The position numbers and the translations under genes are program-made. From contig JANTGI010000005.1 in assembly GCA_024762995.1 (NCBI GenBank), forward strand, positions 1 to 57,931: a stretch of DNA of 57,931 nucleotides, read 5' to 3'. Origin of the DNA: Saprospiraceae bacterium. Its GTDB lineage: Bacteria; Bacteroidota; Bacteroidia; Chitinophagales; Saprospiraceae. The notes under the pieces are model-generated. The model was not told the origin of the DNA and did not search any database. It saw only the letters and a program-made list of their open reading frames with translations. The first letter of the stretch is position 1; the number at the start of each line of letters is the position of its first letter. Below are positions 36,801 through 46,145 of the stretch, one piece after another.

Positions 36801-37209
36801 CATAAGAATAGCCGGGCGTACCCCCTACCGTATAGGCAGCATAGGTATCAGAAGTACAAGGATCACCAACCAATTGGACATTGGTCACAATGGGATCCGG
36901 CTGTTGCAAAGTAAAAGACTCTGTTGCAGTCAATCCGTTTGCATCTGTCACTGTTACAGAATAATCCCCACCGGTCAAACTCCAAGCGGTATGCCCACCT
37001 GCCGTTGCCACACTCCACTGATACACGTAAGGCTCTTGCCCCCCGGTGGCCGTAGCGGTGGCACCACCATTGGTGTAGCCATTACAAGTTGGTTTTTGTA
37101 AGTCAAGACTAATCTGAATTTGGGCAGATAATTTTACTCCCGTTAAAACTAGGGCCAAGCTAAAGCCTAAGCTCCATAACTTTTGGGTAAATGATGTAAA
37201 ATTGTTCAT
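33808..37209 (-). CDS. SprB-like adhesin with Ig-like repeats and T9SS type-B sorting domain
   Basis: A 1133-residue secreted protein: signal peptide to about residue 30 (ending KLSAQ), then three SprB-type repeats (CNGYTNGGATATATGGQEPY and close variants, about 38-270). Further PKD/Ig-like modules follow, many with a conserved Cys and W-x-P. The C-terminal type-B sorting domain spans about 1045-1133 (YLPNAFSPNGDGDNE, IYNRWGQQVFE, WDGTFNG). SprB repeats occur in mobile gliding adhesins. It is the last gene of a three-gene operon with ompA/PD40 and porP (gaps 20 and 24 bases), the typical pairing of type-B cargo with PorP-like anchors. Confidence 0.9.
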   Translation of the reverse strand: MNNFTSFTQKLWSLGFSLALVLTGVKLSAQIQISLDLQKPTCNGYTNGGATATATGGQEPYVYQWSVATAGGHTAWSLTGGDYSVTVTDANGLTATESFTLQQPDPIVTNVQLVGDPCTSDTYAAYTVGGTPGYSYAWNTGESTQIIQNPNTSSLSVTVTDVFGCQSNAAGSVNNPLGVNLELSDITCNGYNDGVGVVSATGGHQPYTFLWSTGSSDVYVSGLSAGDYSVTVIDGTGCTASASGTIVDPPATDVTIIKDPTCGVPATATAIATGGVEPYMFMWINNGQLVSTDSFYTFTEPGTMYLCVMNANHCPHDNWVTVSPGFELNANVVDADCNGNGGSIDLMPTTVVGPVTYNWTGPAGFVDPHTEDLSGLAPGTYSVTATDAGGCTATYTANINQNSMVADFDFALLGCTNNELSIQFSGYPNSPDVTAYNWSFSGNQQQETAQFVTNPNEVTLTIEYGNGCTSSVTKPVDFDVIDVAVPGAQSACMGDSLQIAIQNNNGSAIDYSWTPASLIQSGANTPNPVLNTNLAGNHTLQVEMTNASGCVVTQTVDLGVSDPAALVIDQSLLSYRQCEGFKVDFENTNPNAANYSWQFPDGTMSSDSNASFDFDSLGMGNYEVLLIPDDTTCANPIPYNVEVGQEAKVDFDFSFVGCVDSITFKDLSTAPHPISEWTWEFPTEYKTQNPTIPAGLVNNSDFMARLTIEFPDGCLLSLEKQIPMDSINVHIPDSLLICGQEGVSLNPSGNTDYQYTWSPAIGLDDPTSVNPLANPSTTTTYTVDIVNVNAPDSCMVTKMVKVVVAPVTVQATGDTTVCDNQTQVPISAVHTGDSINWYDDPALTTSISNSSSLMVLPGTYYALSTNAAGCQMIDTVVVAQNPVTMAVAQNNFTLCMGEDAALEINGLHSDDHTQWYLDNTLIGTGSPLVVNPTHSGTYVAVVTNADGCSATDTAQVDVVEVVAEVTASEMSIYRSQSTKLSATEGFISYLWSPDDGSLDDIFSANPKASPEETTTYTVTVTDDNGCTAERSITIEVKNTECGEPYIYLPNAFSPNGDGDNEVLYLRGLNLSEIHLSIYNRWGQQVFETRDQSYGWDGTFNGDPVAPDVYGFYLRVKCDNGEKYFKKGNITVLK

Positions 37210-37229
37210 AGTACTCTGTTTATTTGTTC

Positions 37230-39647
37230 TTAAAGTGTCTTGTTAGGGGAGGACTTTAACTGTAATATTTCAACCCTTCTTTCCCGAGCTGCTTTAGGAT
37301 TATATACAGACGCTTGTCTGTTTTTCGGTGAATCACTCACATCCGGAGCAGCCTTTGATTCGCCGTAAGGCTTAATGACTACTTGTATTCTTCCACTTTC
37401 AAAATAAGGTCTCAAGTATCCATTATCTTGCTCTTTCAAAAACTTCTCTACATTATCTATTCTTCGTTTTGTCAAACTCACATTATATTCTTCTGTGGCC
37501 AAAGGGCTGGCAAACCCCTTGATGATGATTTTTACATCTCTATTTCTAGCCATATATTTTTTTAGCCTTTCGGCAAAACGCTTCAAACTCTCATATCCTC
37601 TAGTCACTTCTTGCTCAAAAAACCTTTTAACTTCATCCTTAGCGGCTTGTTGTTTGGCTGGCTCAAAGCCTTTGGAATATTCTCTCATATACAAAGACTT
37701 TAACTCCATATATCTTCTATAGGAAGTCTCATAGCTCGAAGTAGCAAATTCACTAGTGGTCCTTGGGTTGGGTTCGTCATTATGAAAATAAACAGGTAAG
37801 GTAGCATAAATACCTTCATTCTTTTCCAGATACAGATTTTTGGTTATTTTTTTACTTTCAAAAGGAAGGTTTTTGGTGGTAAAGCGTACCGTATCCGTAG
37901 AAAAACCTTCTCGATAACCAATCAGCATGTAATCCTTACCAAAATCAATGGCAAAAGGAAATTCATTACTGGCATCATTCACGTGTTGTTCTTGACGATT
38001 ATTGCTTAAATCAATCAATCGTACACCCGCTTTGGGGAGTGGTGTCTGTGTTATTTTGTCAAAGGTCAAGGCCAGCAACTCTAATTTGGGCTCCAACAAC
38101 AAATCTTTCTCTATAACTTCTGAGTTTTGGGCCTTTATGGTAGAGACCAAGACGGTATCGCCTATATAACCATCGCGCAAACCAATGACTTGATACTCTT
38201 TGCCAAGCTCTAACGGAAAGAAGTATCTACTTCCGTCATGCTGAATGCTCGCCGTATCCACAGTCCCATCCGTTAAATTCATTAATCGGACTTGAACTCC
38301 GCTTAATAACGCCCGGTTGAGCTTGTTTAAAGTATTGACAATCAAGCGAATATTAACCGGAATGTCCAACTCATAAATATCATTACAACACGTGCCGGTT
38401 TCATCATCTATCAGAGTAGAACTAGGGCGATTGGAAGCCAACCAAGCCTTACGTCCATCCTTAGAAAGGACATAATAGGTATCGTTATAACTGGAATTAG
38501 TTGGTTTTTTCAGATTCTCCGCTTCTCCCCAACCGGTCCCTTTTTTCTCGACTTTAAAGATATCAAATAAGCCATATCCGGGTAGTCCATTAGAGCTAAA
38601 GTAAAGGGTTTTTGTGTTTGAATCATAAAAAGGCGTGACTTCTTCATGTGCGGTATTCGCCTGTTTCAGATTTTCCGGCTCACCAAAACTATTTTCGCCT
38701 GTCATTGGGGCTCTCCAGATATCCATACTTCCTATGCCGCCAGGGCGATTAGAAGCAAAATATAAAAAAGCTTGTCCATCTTCCGTCGCAATGGAAGGGT
38801 GAGTTACATTCGCATTTGGTGTATTAATGGTGTCGGACAATTTTTGGGCCTGTCCCCAACTTCCATCCGATTGCTTTTCAGAAAAATAAATCTGACAATG
38901 AATCTGTCCGACTTTATCATAATCACAAATAGTAAAATAACCGACTGAATGATCTTCATTAAAATTCATATTCCCGACATGCTTATCGGGAGCTAAGTTA
39001 AAGGGAGCATCCAGTTTTACACCGTCTTCCCCATCTTTAGCGACCATTATTTTATTAAAGTAACGCTTAGGCTTAGCTCGGTCTTTTTCATACAAAAATC
39101 GCAATGAGGTATAATACACCTTATCCCCGTCTCTAGCATACCCAAAGTCAGAAGAAGACGAATTAATTCTATCTCCCAAATTAGTTACCTTTATTTCTTC
39201 TTCAAATAAAGGATTCGCTTTAGCCCAATCGTTATGTTCTAGATATAATTCGGCAATATGATATAAGGTATCGGCACTGGTGCGATGCTCCATCCACTGT
39301 TTATAATGCGCTTCTGCTTCATCATATTTACCTTGACTATTTTCGGAGTAACCCAACCAAAACAAGGCGTTTGATTGATAGGTAGAATCCAAAGGAATCG
39401 CCAATTCATAGTATTTTTCCGCAATGGCAAAAGCCGTAAATTTTCTAGCGGCATCAGCGGCCCCCAAAATATAGGAGAGCTTGGTACTATCCATTTCGAC
39501 GGCTTTCTGATAATTTCGCATTGCCCCAAAGTAATCATTCTTCTCAAGGTACTTTTCAGCGGTCTTGGCGTAAGAGCGTTTGGTCTGCCCAAAAGCCAAG
39601 GCAGGAAGGAGGAGCAAGAATAAAAGACTTGTAATCGATTGTTTCAT
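37230..39647 (-). CDS. OmpA-family protein with TPR and PD40 propeller (PorE-like)
   Basis: An 805-residue periplasmic/outer-membrane protein. Signal peptide MKQSITSLLFLLLLPALAFGQ; TPR units (about 25-150, YLEKNDYFGAMRNYQKAVEMD); a WD40-like PD40 propeller (about 190-430, FASNRPGGIGSMDIW and FSSNGLPGYGLFDIF blades). Two carboxypeptidase-regulatory-like segments (about 430-610) precede a C-terminal OmpA domain (about 690-795, IIIKGFASPLATEEYNVSLTKRRI) for peptidoglycan contact. This layout is that of T9SS-associated PorE/OmpA proteins. It lies between porP and the SprB-like adhesin in one operon, suggesting it anchors or controls that adhesin's secretion complex. Confidence 0.9.
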   Translation of the reverse strand: MKQSITSLLFLLLLPALAFGQTKRSYAKTAEKYLEKNDYFGAMRNYQKAVEMDSTKLSYILGAADAARKFTAFAIAEKYYELAIPLDSTYQSNALFWLGYSENSQGKYDEAEAHYKQWMEHRTSADTLYHIAELYLEHNDWAKANPLFEEEIKVTNLGDRINSSSSDFGYARDGDKVYYTSLRFLYEKDRAKPKRYFNKIMVAKDGEDGVKLDAPFNLAPDKHVGNMNFNEDHSVGYFTICDYDKVGQIHCQIYFSEKQSDGSWGQAQKLSDTINTPNANVTHPSIATEDGQAFLYFASNRPGGIGSMDIWRAPMTGENSFGEPENLKQANTAHEEVTPFYDSNTKTLYFSSNGLPGYGLFDIFKVEKKGTGWGEAENLKKPTNSSYNDTYYVLSKDGRKAWLASNRPSSTLIDDETGTCCNDIYELDIPVNIRLIVNTLNKLNRALLSGVQVRLMNLTDGTVDTASIQHDGSRYFFPLELGKEYQVIGLRDGYIGDTVLVSTIKAQNSEVIEKDLLLEPKLELLALTFDKITQTPLPKAGVRLIDLSNNRQEQHVNDASNEFPFAIDFGKDYMLIGYREGFSTDTVRFTTKNLPFESKKITKNLYLEKNEGIYATLPVYFHNDEPNPRTTSEFATSSYETSYRRYMELKSLYMREYSKGFEPAKQQAAKDEVKRFFEQEVTRGYESLKRFAERLKKYMARNRDVKIIIKGFASPLATEEYNVSLTKRRIDNVEKFLKEQDNGYLRPYFESGRIQVVIKPYGESKAAPDVSDSPKNRQASVYNPKAARERRVEILQLKSSPNKTL

Positions 39648-39671
39648 CTCAATTTTTGTTTGCGCAAAAGG

Positions 39672-40688
39672 TTAGAGGTAAGGTGGGCAAATTTTACTTT
39701 CAACCGGCTCCGGTTTTTTCACAACATAAATCACGGTAAATTCGGGGCCACCGTTACTTGTTGATGCATTAGTAAAAGCAGAGACATTGGCATCATAGCT
39801 CAATCCAAACTGCCACTGGTTATACATCACATAAAACGTCGGAATAAGGGCATCACCCAGCCTTGCGGCAAAACCCGGCTCCAAAACTAGATGGTTTCCC
39901 GGTTTGTCACTCAGATGTATTCTAGTAGAACCGGACAAAACCGTCTCTTCGTGCGGATATTGCATCTGCTGATTCACAGCTAAGACCAGGTCGAAGTTTT
40001 TAGACACCTGAGCAGCTCCATGTGCATACAAAGAGACTCGACCATATAAATCTACATTTTGTAAATCTTCAAAACTAGAATTCGGCTTATTCAGATTAAA
40101 ATAAGCCCCACCAAAGTTCAATCTGGTACGATTAGATTTAGAGAGATTATAATTTAAGCCGGCTGTAAAATTGGGGAAAAATTTATTCGTTTGTGAAAAA
40201 TTCTCATTATTGCTGAAGCTCGGATTGTATTTTACACCATCCCATTTGCCATCAAATCTTAAATCGTCCATTTTGAAGGCACGTTGAGTCAACCCGGCCA
40301 TCACCCCAAAGGTCAGATACTGATTTTCAAACAATCGGCGGGTATAACTCCCCACTAAACTGACTCTCGTAGAACTCAAACGAGAATCACCTGCTTGGTC
40401 ATGATACAGATGTACCCCACCACCAAAAAATCCATTGGGATTATATCCATCACCAAATTTCATGTCAAAGGCACCGGAAATCACCTTATAGGAGACCGGT
40501 ACGGAAGTCCATTGACTTCGATAAGCTCCCGCATACCGCATCTGACCATCTATCAGCCCGACTAAAGCCGGATTCAGATTCATCTGAGCATTATAATATT
40601 GGGAGAAATGAATATCCTGACCGTTTATTTGCGGTAAAACAAATAAAAAGGACAAAATTAATGTCGAAAGGAAAGTAGTTTTTCTCAC
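39672..40688 (-). CDS. PorP/SprF-family type IX secretion membrane protein
   Basis: A 338-residue outer-membrane barrel. After a signal peptide (to QINGQ) it opens with the family hallmark DIHFSQYYNAQMNLNPALVG (about 24-43) and continues with paired beta strands to the end. PorP/SprF proteins hold type-B T9SS cargo at the cell surface and are usually encoded beside their cargo, as here. It is the first gene of the operon, with a -7 box (40833-40840) giving a leader of about 140 bases. Confidence 0.93.
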   Translation of the reverse strand: MRKTTFLSTLILSFLFVLPQINGQDIHFSQYYNAQMNLNPALVGLIDGQMRYAGAYRSQWTSVPVSYKVISGAFDMKFGDGYNPNGFFGGGVHLYHDQAGDSRLSSTRVSLVGSYTRRLFENQYLTFGVMAGLTQRAFKMDDLRFDGKWDGVKYNPSFSNNENFSQTNKFFPNFTAGLNYNLSKSNRTRLNFGGAYFNLNKPNSSFEDLQNVDLYGRVSLYAHGAAQVSKNFDLVLAVNQQMQYPHEETVLSGSTRIHLSDKPGNHLVLEPGFAARLGDALIPTFYVMYNQWQFGLSYDANVSAFTNASTSNGGPEFTVIYVVKKPEPVESKICPPYL

Positions 40689-41524
40689 GATACAAATAGT
40701 ATTTGGTGTTAAAAAATCAATTTAGGACGATTATTACTATTGGGGTATCGGCAATGCGTGGTAGAGTGTAATGCAGGTATGTTTTCAAATTCGTTCATTA
40801 TCATCGGTGAAAGGGAAACCTATATAACAGCACAAAGGTAGCTCTTTTTTTTTGATTTCGCAATTTTTCATGTCACGTTTTGGGTTTTCTGAGACTTGCT
40901 TTGCTTTTTATTTTATTACTTCCGTCACAACAAACTATTTCATCTTTAAACCACCCAATCACTTGCCCAAAACCACAAAATTTGCCATAATAGTCAAAAA
41001 ACAAAAAAAAAACGCTTTTTTTGACCACATAACTAACCTCTTACAAATGTAAAAAATATCAAATATTATATTATTTATTATATATATATGTCAAAATTAA
41101 CTCCAATCGACTAACCCAAATGCTATTTAGTGGCAATTTTGACTCTATTTTTTCACTGAAAATATGTCACAAATTTGGAGAGTAAATTTAGGTATTAATA
41201 ATTAGCTAAACGTGGTAAAACCGATATTTCACCTAAGCTAATTACAAGATTCACTATAATAGGTTGATGTGGTTTGCAAGATTAAGTATTAAGCAAATTG
41301 AGTAATAATCCCCGTAAAATGCGCAATCGCAGTAGGAGCCCTATCGGTGCTATCAAAACGGGCCGAGACGGTATTGAAGCATGATAATAACGGAGCAAAA
41401 CAGGCCTGCGCAGACTGGCAAGTGCATAAAAAAGGCATTTTAAACCATCAAGTACCAAATTAGCGACTCCCCAATCCACCTAGACTATCCTCCCAAAAGC
41501 AGGAAATAAATAGGACAGACTTTG
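40689..41524. other. Long AT-rich intergenic region with a degenerate repeat element
   Basis: In these 836 bases I find the porP -7 box near 40833, an AT-only tract around 41060-41092, and at 41305-41460 a stretch sharing blocks with the interior of the MITE at 1046 (TTGAAGC, GCAAAACAGGC, AAAAAAGGCATTTTA, GTACC, in the same order). No gene is supported. Confidence 0.4.
40833..40840 (-). promoter_or_regulatory. Predicted -7 box of the porP-ompA-adhesin operon
   Basis: TACCTTTG on the minus strand, 145 bases before the porP start. Confidence 0.6.
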
Positions 41525-43861
41525 CTATCCAACCAAACCCTCCATACTCTCTTCTAATTGCCTAGCCTCTTTCAAAAAGGTTTCTACGTCCATTTCTCTA
41601 AAGAATAACATTCCGTGACTGGCTCGTAAACGGGGACTCTCATTTTGATAAAAGAAGTCCTTTCCAAGGAGCAAATATAATGTCTCCATCTGCTCCACCC
41701 ATATTTTTTGCGCAAGCTTACTAAACTTGCCATCATACATGTAACTGGGAAAAGAAGCTTCGACTTGCGTCAAATAGCAATGCTCAAAGGAGGCATCTAA
41801 GGTCGCCATCCCGTTTAGAGAGACCGGTACCATCACATCGGCTTCAGAAGGTCTAAAGCGGTACCACACATTGCGATAGCCCCAAATCCTAAACCCGGAC
41901 AAATCTTCTTCTTTTGACCACTGACGAACCGCCGCCGCAATAGCCTGCAATACCTTATAGTGCGTATCCGGCCCACTGCCTTCCGGATCAAGAGCCAAAC
42001 TCAACACCGTCGGCTTTATCTCCCGCAACTGCTCTAATATCGGCAAAACATCACGATTTTTCTCCGGCTGCTCCGTAAAAATATCCCCCGTGTAAAACCC
42101 TAATCTCAAGTGATGTACATCCCGCACCCGAATACCAAAATGTGCCCAAACCAATTCTTCTTCAAACTCCCGAATCATCCCTTTCAGTTTCTGGATGTCC
42201 GCCGGATTTTTTTGACCATCGTAGCTATTCCGCAATACCGACAATATCCCATTAATCTTAAAGAATAATTCTTCTTCATTATGAACATCGTAGATGGACA
42301 AAATGGCACGCACTACCCGATGTGACAATCCCCGATCTTGCTCAAATTGGTCTTCAGCAGCTACCGCAGACAAAAAATGATAGACATCCTTGTCCCATTT
42401 ATATTTATAGCCGGAAGAGAAGAAATCCGGGAACTTGACCATCTGAATCAACCCCTTTTCTAATAACCGCTTGGTCTCCATAAGGGTTTTTATCACAAAC
42501 TTATTCGTCACGGCCGTAAAACCCGAAGTCATTACCGAAAACTGCGCCGTATTAGATTCATCCCGCAACAACCGGTGTACATGCGGCAACAGGCCCAGCA
42601 TCACATCATCATGATGGGGCCCCGTATGATAATACCGCTGATTGGATTCAGGCTGCATGCCTTTGCCTATCTTCTCGACAATGGATTTTTGGACTTCTTT
42701 GACCGTAGTTTCAGAAAGATGGGGTATCAGTCGGCAGTAAGAATCATTTTTGAGATCATCCAAGGTCAATCGGCTACCAAATTTATCGAGTTTTTGACAT
42801 AATTGAATCACCGAGCGCTCCGTCTTTTCTTGTGTCCACCCTCCTTCTTGATAATATCGCTTTACCTCGTCCTCCAGCATGGATGCCGCTCCTTCTGTGA
42901 TATAAAAACGAGCCATTTTGAGTTGCTGTAGTACCGTTGCCGGCAAAATATTAGTGGGTTCCGATTCTAAAGACTGCTTAACAATCTGTGCTTTCGCTTC
43001 TCCGGCGGCAAAGATTATGGCCGTGGTGTTCGGATTGTAGGTAATGGTCCCCAGTCCAATAGTAATAACCAAACGGTTTTTGGAAACCTCAATCCCACCC
43101 AAATCCCCTGCTGCCACCGCTTGGGTCTCAAAATTAGTCTCTGTCAATCGAGTAGTCGAAAAATGATCCGACCCTCTTGTATTAAAGGCGATGTGCCCAT
43201 CGGGCCCAATACCTCCCAAAAAGAAGCCAATTCCTCCCAAACCTCTTATTTTTTGCTCATAATCAGCACACCACTTATCTATACGAAAAATGGCTTCTTG
43301 CTGCCTAGCCTCCAAACGGTTTGCCGGAGACCGATAACGCAAAGATAAATCTACCTTCAAATCAGGAAATAGCTCGTCCAGATGCCCTGATTCCCCATCG
43401 GGGCCAAGCGAAATCTGATTGGCGTCTATGAGGAAGGCATTGGCCGGATTAAGACCAAATCCCTTGATATAAAACTCCTGCACATAATGATAAAAACTAT
43501 TTTTTTGAGCCGAATCAATCGGAAAAAACTCATCAATTTGTACAAATTTCAAATCTCCAAGGAAAGGTTTTTTCTTCAGAGTCAACCCATTTTGCGCAAG
43601 CAAGTCTTGGACGCTCTCCTCTTCAAAATGGTCTATAATGTACTTCGTCCACTTAATAAAATACTCCGGAGTCTTTCCCGTCGGCAAACTTATCACCCCA
43701 CTAGGATTCGCCTCCACCCATTCTAAAAACCGAAGAGCCGACAAAAAGCCTAATTTGGGAAAGTTATCAACAATCAAATACGGCAACTTGGTGGACATTT
43801 CTTTTAATTGGGGAGACTTCTCCAAAAACCGTTGCTCTACAAGGGTCAAATTGCTTTTCAT
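41525..43861 (-). CDS. Fusion of a glucosamine-6-phosphate deaminase-like domain and a PIG-L/LmbE-like deacetylase domain
   Basis: A 778-residue cytoplasmic protein. Residues about 30-335 follow NagB: SLPTGKTPEYF (58-68), QIDEFFPID (108-116, proton-relay Asp) and GPDGHIAFN (219-227, Asp221 and His223). The next residue of the catalytic set, Glu in NagB (NEP), is Thr228 (NTRGSD), so the deaminase activity is doubtful or altered. Residues about 405-650 look like PIG-L/LmbE: GPHHDDVMLG (414-423) is the zinc motif PHxDD. Fused NagB-PIG-L proteins are known in Bacteroidota, typically near 660 residues; this one is longer. It likely acts on an amino-sugar or related phosphate. The -7 box TACCTTTA lies 26 bases upstream. 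Confidence 0.85.
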   Translation of the reverse strand: MKSNLTLVEQRFLEKSPQLKEMSTKLPYLIVDNFPKLGFLSALRFLEWVEANPSGVISLPTGKTPEYFIKWTKYIIDHFEEESVQDLLAQNGLTLKKKPFLGDLKFVQIDEFFPIDSAQKNSFYHYVQEFYIKGFGLNPANAFLIDANQISLGPDGESGHLDELFPDLKVDLSLRYRSPANRLEARQQEAIFRIDKWCADYEQKIRGLGGIGFFLGGIGPDGHIAFNTRGSDHFSTTRLTETNFETQAVAAGDLGGIEVSKNRLVITIGLGTITYNPNTTAIIFAAGEAKAQIVKQSLESEPTNILPATVLQQLKMARFYITEGAASMLEDEVKRYYQEGGWTQEKTERSVIQLCQKLDKFGSRLTLDDLKNDSYCRLIPHLSETTVKEVQKSIVEKIGKGMQPESNQRYYHTGPHHDDVMLGLLPHVHRLLRDESNTAQFSVMTSGFTAVTNKFVIKTLMETKRLLEKGLIQMVKFPDFFSSGYKYKWDKDVYHFLSAVAAEDQFEQDRGLSHRVVRAILSIYDVHNEEELFFKINGILSVLRNSYDGQKNPADIQKLKGMIREFEEELVWAHFGIRVRDVHHLRLGFYTGDIFTEQPEKNRDVLPILEQLREIKPTVLSLALDPEGSGPDTHYKVLQAIAAAVRQWSKEEDLSGFRIWGYRNVWYRFRPSEADVMVPVSLNGMATLDASFEHCYLTQVEASFPSYMYDGKFSKLAQKIWVEQMETLYLLLGKDFFYQNESPRLRASHGMLFFREMDVETFLKEARQLEESMEGLVG

Positions 43862-43886
43862 CTTTCAATTGTTTTTAAGGTTGGGC

Positions 43887-43894
43887 TAAAGGTA
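43887..43894 (-). promoter_or_regulatory. Predicted -7 box of the NagB/PIG-L gene
   Basis: TACCTTTA on the minus strand, one mismatch from TAnnTTTG, 26 bases before the start. Confidence 0.45.
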
Positions 43895-43999
43895 GCCCTT
43901 TTTCCGGCTAGAAAACAAGGATATCCACTCGAATTAATCTTTTTTCCTAAAAAAGTGTTTGTTGGATAAGGTCCTGCACAAAAATAAGACATATTAAAC

Positions 44000-44821
44000 A
44001 TGCTCTCCTCCAAACGCTATTTCCCAAAACACACTTATACGCCTGTACAAAATCTACAGGTTCATTTTTTGGGGAACTTACTTGGCAGAATAATCACGGT
44101 CGATATTTATCAACCCCAAAGCAGGAAAAAAAAGCCATGGATGCCCATTATCCTGTTTAACGATGGGCAAGACCTAAAAAAGATGGATATCAAGTCCATC
44201 TGGCGAAAGCTTATGAGAACGCATAATATCAAACCATGCGTTATTGTCGGCATTCATAGCAATGCAAATAGAAATCAAGAATTAGGCACTACGCAGTTTT
44301 TGGAATCCAACGGTCATGGCAAGGATTCTGAAGCCTATCAAGATTTTATTATCACCCAATTGATACCTTATCTCAAAGCTCAATGGGGGTCAGAATCTCC
44401 GATTTGGATGGCCGGCTTTTCGTTGGGGGGACTTAGTGCCTTGGATATTGGGCTCAACCAACCGGATTATTTTGCCGGCATCGGTGTTTTTAGTGGGGCT
44501 TTGTGGTGGCGTGATGCCCCCTTCTCTCCAAAAAATCCAAACGCTCATTTAATTATTCCCAAAAAAATTATGGCACTCCCTAGTCCGCCCCAACTAAAAT
44601 TCTGGTTTCAGACCGGCACCTTGGATGAAACCAATGACCGGGATAACAATGGGGTGATTGATGTGATAGATGATACTCTCCGGACCATCCATAAATTAAG
44701 CAAGATAAATGTACCCCAAAAAAACATCGCTTACCTCGAAGTGGTAGGCGGGAAACACGATTACCAAACATGGGCAAAAGCGATGAAAAATTTCTTGATT
44801 TTTTGTTGCGGTCAAGACTAA
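44000..44821 (+). CDS. Putative esterase, alpha/beta hydrolase fold (esterase D-like)
   Basis: A 273-residue protein with no signal peptide, of the PF00756-type esterase family. The nucleophile elbow GFSLGGLSALDIG (about 139-151) places Ser at the centre of G-x-S-x-G. An acidic residue region (TGTLDETNDRDNNG) and a C-terminal GGKHDYQTW supply Asp and His of the triad. Similar enzymes hydrolyse ferulate, enterobactin-like or S-formylglutathione esters; the substrate cannot be told. It is a single plus-strand gene divergent from the NagB/PIG-L gene, sharing a 138-base intergenic region. Confidence 0.85.
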   Translation: MLSSKRYFPKHTYTPVQNLQVHFLGNLLGRIITVDIYQPQSRKKKPWMPIILFNDGQDLKKMDIKSIWRKLMRTHNIKPCVIVGIHSNANRNQELGTTQFLESNGHGKDSEAYQDFIITQLIPYLKAQWGSESPIWMAGFSLGGLSALDIGLNQPDYFAGIGVFSGALWWRDAPFSPKNPNAHLIIPKKIMALPSPPQLKFWFQTGTLDETNDRDNNGVIDVIDDTLRTIHKLSKINVPQKNIAYLEVVGGKHDYQTWAKAMKNFLIFCCGQD

Positions 44822-44920
44822 ACCCTTCTCATAAGCAAAAATTCACTTCTTCCGATTAGCTCTAAACCACCAATAGGACAGACATCTAAAACCATCGGCC
44901 AGATATATCCATCTCACCTG

Positions 44921-46099
44921 CTATTCCATGGCCGCCAGCAATATCTTACACACTTTCCGAATCTCCCCTTTGGCAATAATCAATGGTGGAGCAATCCGAA
45001 AACTCTTTTCGTCAAATAAAAACCAGTCGGTAATTACCCCATTTTGAATACATTTGTCCACGACATCGAACATTTTCTCTGAAGACCTCATCTCCACCGC
45101 CATCATAAGACCTTTCCCACGAATTTCTACGATTTCAGGATGTACCAGCAGTTTCCTGAAAAGGGCGCCTTTTTCTTCTACTTGTTCTAACAACTTTCCT
45201 TTTAACAAAGTCTTGATTGTCGCCAGCCCGGCCGCCGCACTCACCGGATGCCCCCCAAAAGTCGTGATATGACCCAGAATCGGATTTTGCGCAAGCACCT
45301 TCATTATCTTTTTAGACGCAATAAAAGCACCGATGGGCATGCCGCCCCCCATCCCTTTGGCCGTCAATAAAATATCCGGTGTCACCCCAAATCCTTGAAA
45401 GGCGAAGAAATGTCCCGTCCGTCCATAGCCGGTCTGTATCTCATCAAAAACCAACAAAGCACCCACTTCCTTACACCGTTTTCTCAGGGCGCGTAAATAG
45501 GATTTTGTCGGCACAATAATGCCCCCTTCTCCTTGAATGGGCTCTATAATCACACAAGCCGTACTTTCCGTAATCAACTCTAAATCAGTGATTTGTCCGT
45601 AGTTTATGTGCTTTATTCCCGGCAATAACGGATAATAGCCATGGTTAAAGACAGGAGGATTCATCAGACTCGCCGCCCCCTGTGTGCTCCCATGATATGC
45701 GTTCTTGGCTGCGATAATTTCGTATCGTCCCGTATATTTCTTGGCCAGCTTCATCGCCCCTTCTACGGCTTCACTCCCCGAATTTACGAAGTAAACCGAA
45801 TTCAGTTTTTTCGGCAACGCTTCGGTAATGGCTTTCGCCAATTGCACCTGCGGAGCAAGGACATACTCCCCATAGACCATCGCATGCAAATATTGATCGG
45901 CTTGCTTCTTTACTGCTTGGACAACTTTGGGATGGTTGTGTCCCAAGGCACTCACCCCTATTCCCGAGATAAGATCGACGTAAGCCTGCCCCTTACGGGA
46001 AAAAAGATAGATTCCTTTTCCTTTGACAATATCTAATGCCAAGGGCATCGGACTCGTTTGGGCAACATGCGATAAAAATAGTTGTCTTAAATGGGTCAT
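44921..46099 (-). CDS. Class III PLP-dependent aminotransferase (aspartate/ornithine aminotransferase family)
   Basis: A 392-residue class III aminotransferase. PLP-binding elements: NSGSEAVEGAMKLAKKYTGR (106-125), YHGSTQGA (135-142), EPIQGEGG (186-193), VFDEIQTGYGRTG (217-229), and the Schiff-base lysine in LTAKGMGGGMP (Lys248). This build covers acetylornithine, ornithine and 4-aminobutyrate aminotransferases. No arginine or GABA genes lie nearby, so I leave the substrate open. It is transcribed leftward 46 bases after the nitroreductase gene and may be in one operon with it. Confidence 0.93.
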   Translation of the reverse strand: MTHLRQLFLSHVAQTSPMPLALDIVKGKGIYLFSRKGQAYVDLISGIGVSALGHNHPKVVQAVKKQADQYLHAMVYGEYVLAPQVQLAKAITEALPKKLNSVYFVNSGSEAVEGAMKLAKKYTGRYEIIAAKNAYHGSTQGAASLMNPPVFNHGYYPLLPGIKHINYGQITDLELITESTACVIIEPIQGEGGIIVPTKSYLRALRKRCKEVGALLVFDEIQTGYGRTGHFFAFQGFGVTPDILLTAKGMGGGMPIGAFIASKKIMKVLAQNPILGHITTFGGHPVSAAAGLATIKTLLKGKLLEQVEEKGALFRKLLVHPEIVEIRGKGLMMAVEMRSSEKMFDVVDKCIQNGVITDWFLFDEKSFRIAPPLIIAKGEIRKVCKILLAAME

Positions 46100-46145
46100 A
46101 ACTCGTGCTCTTTTAGGCTGTTAATTAACTGTTTTACGTGAATAG

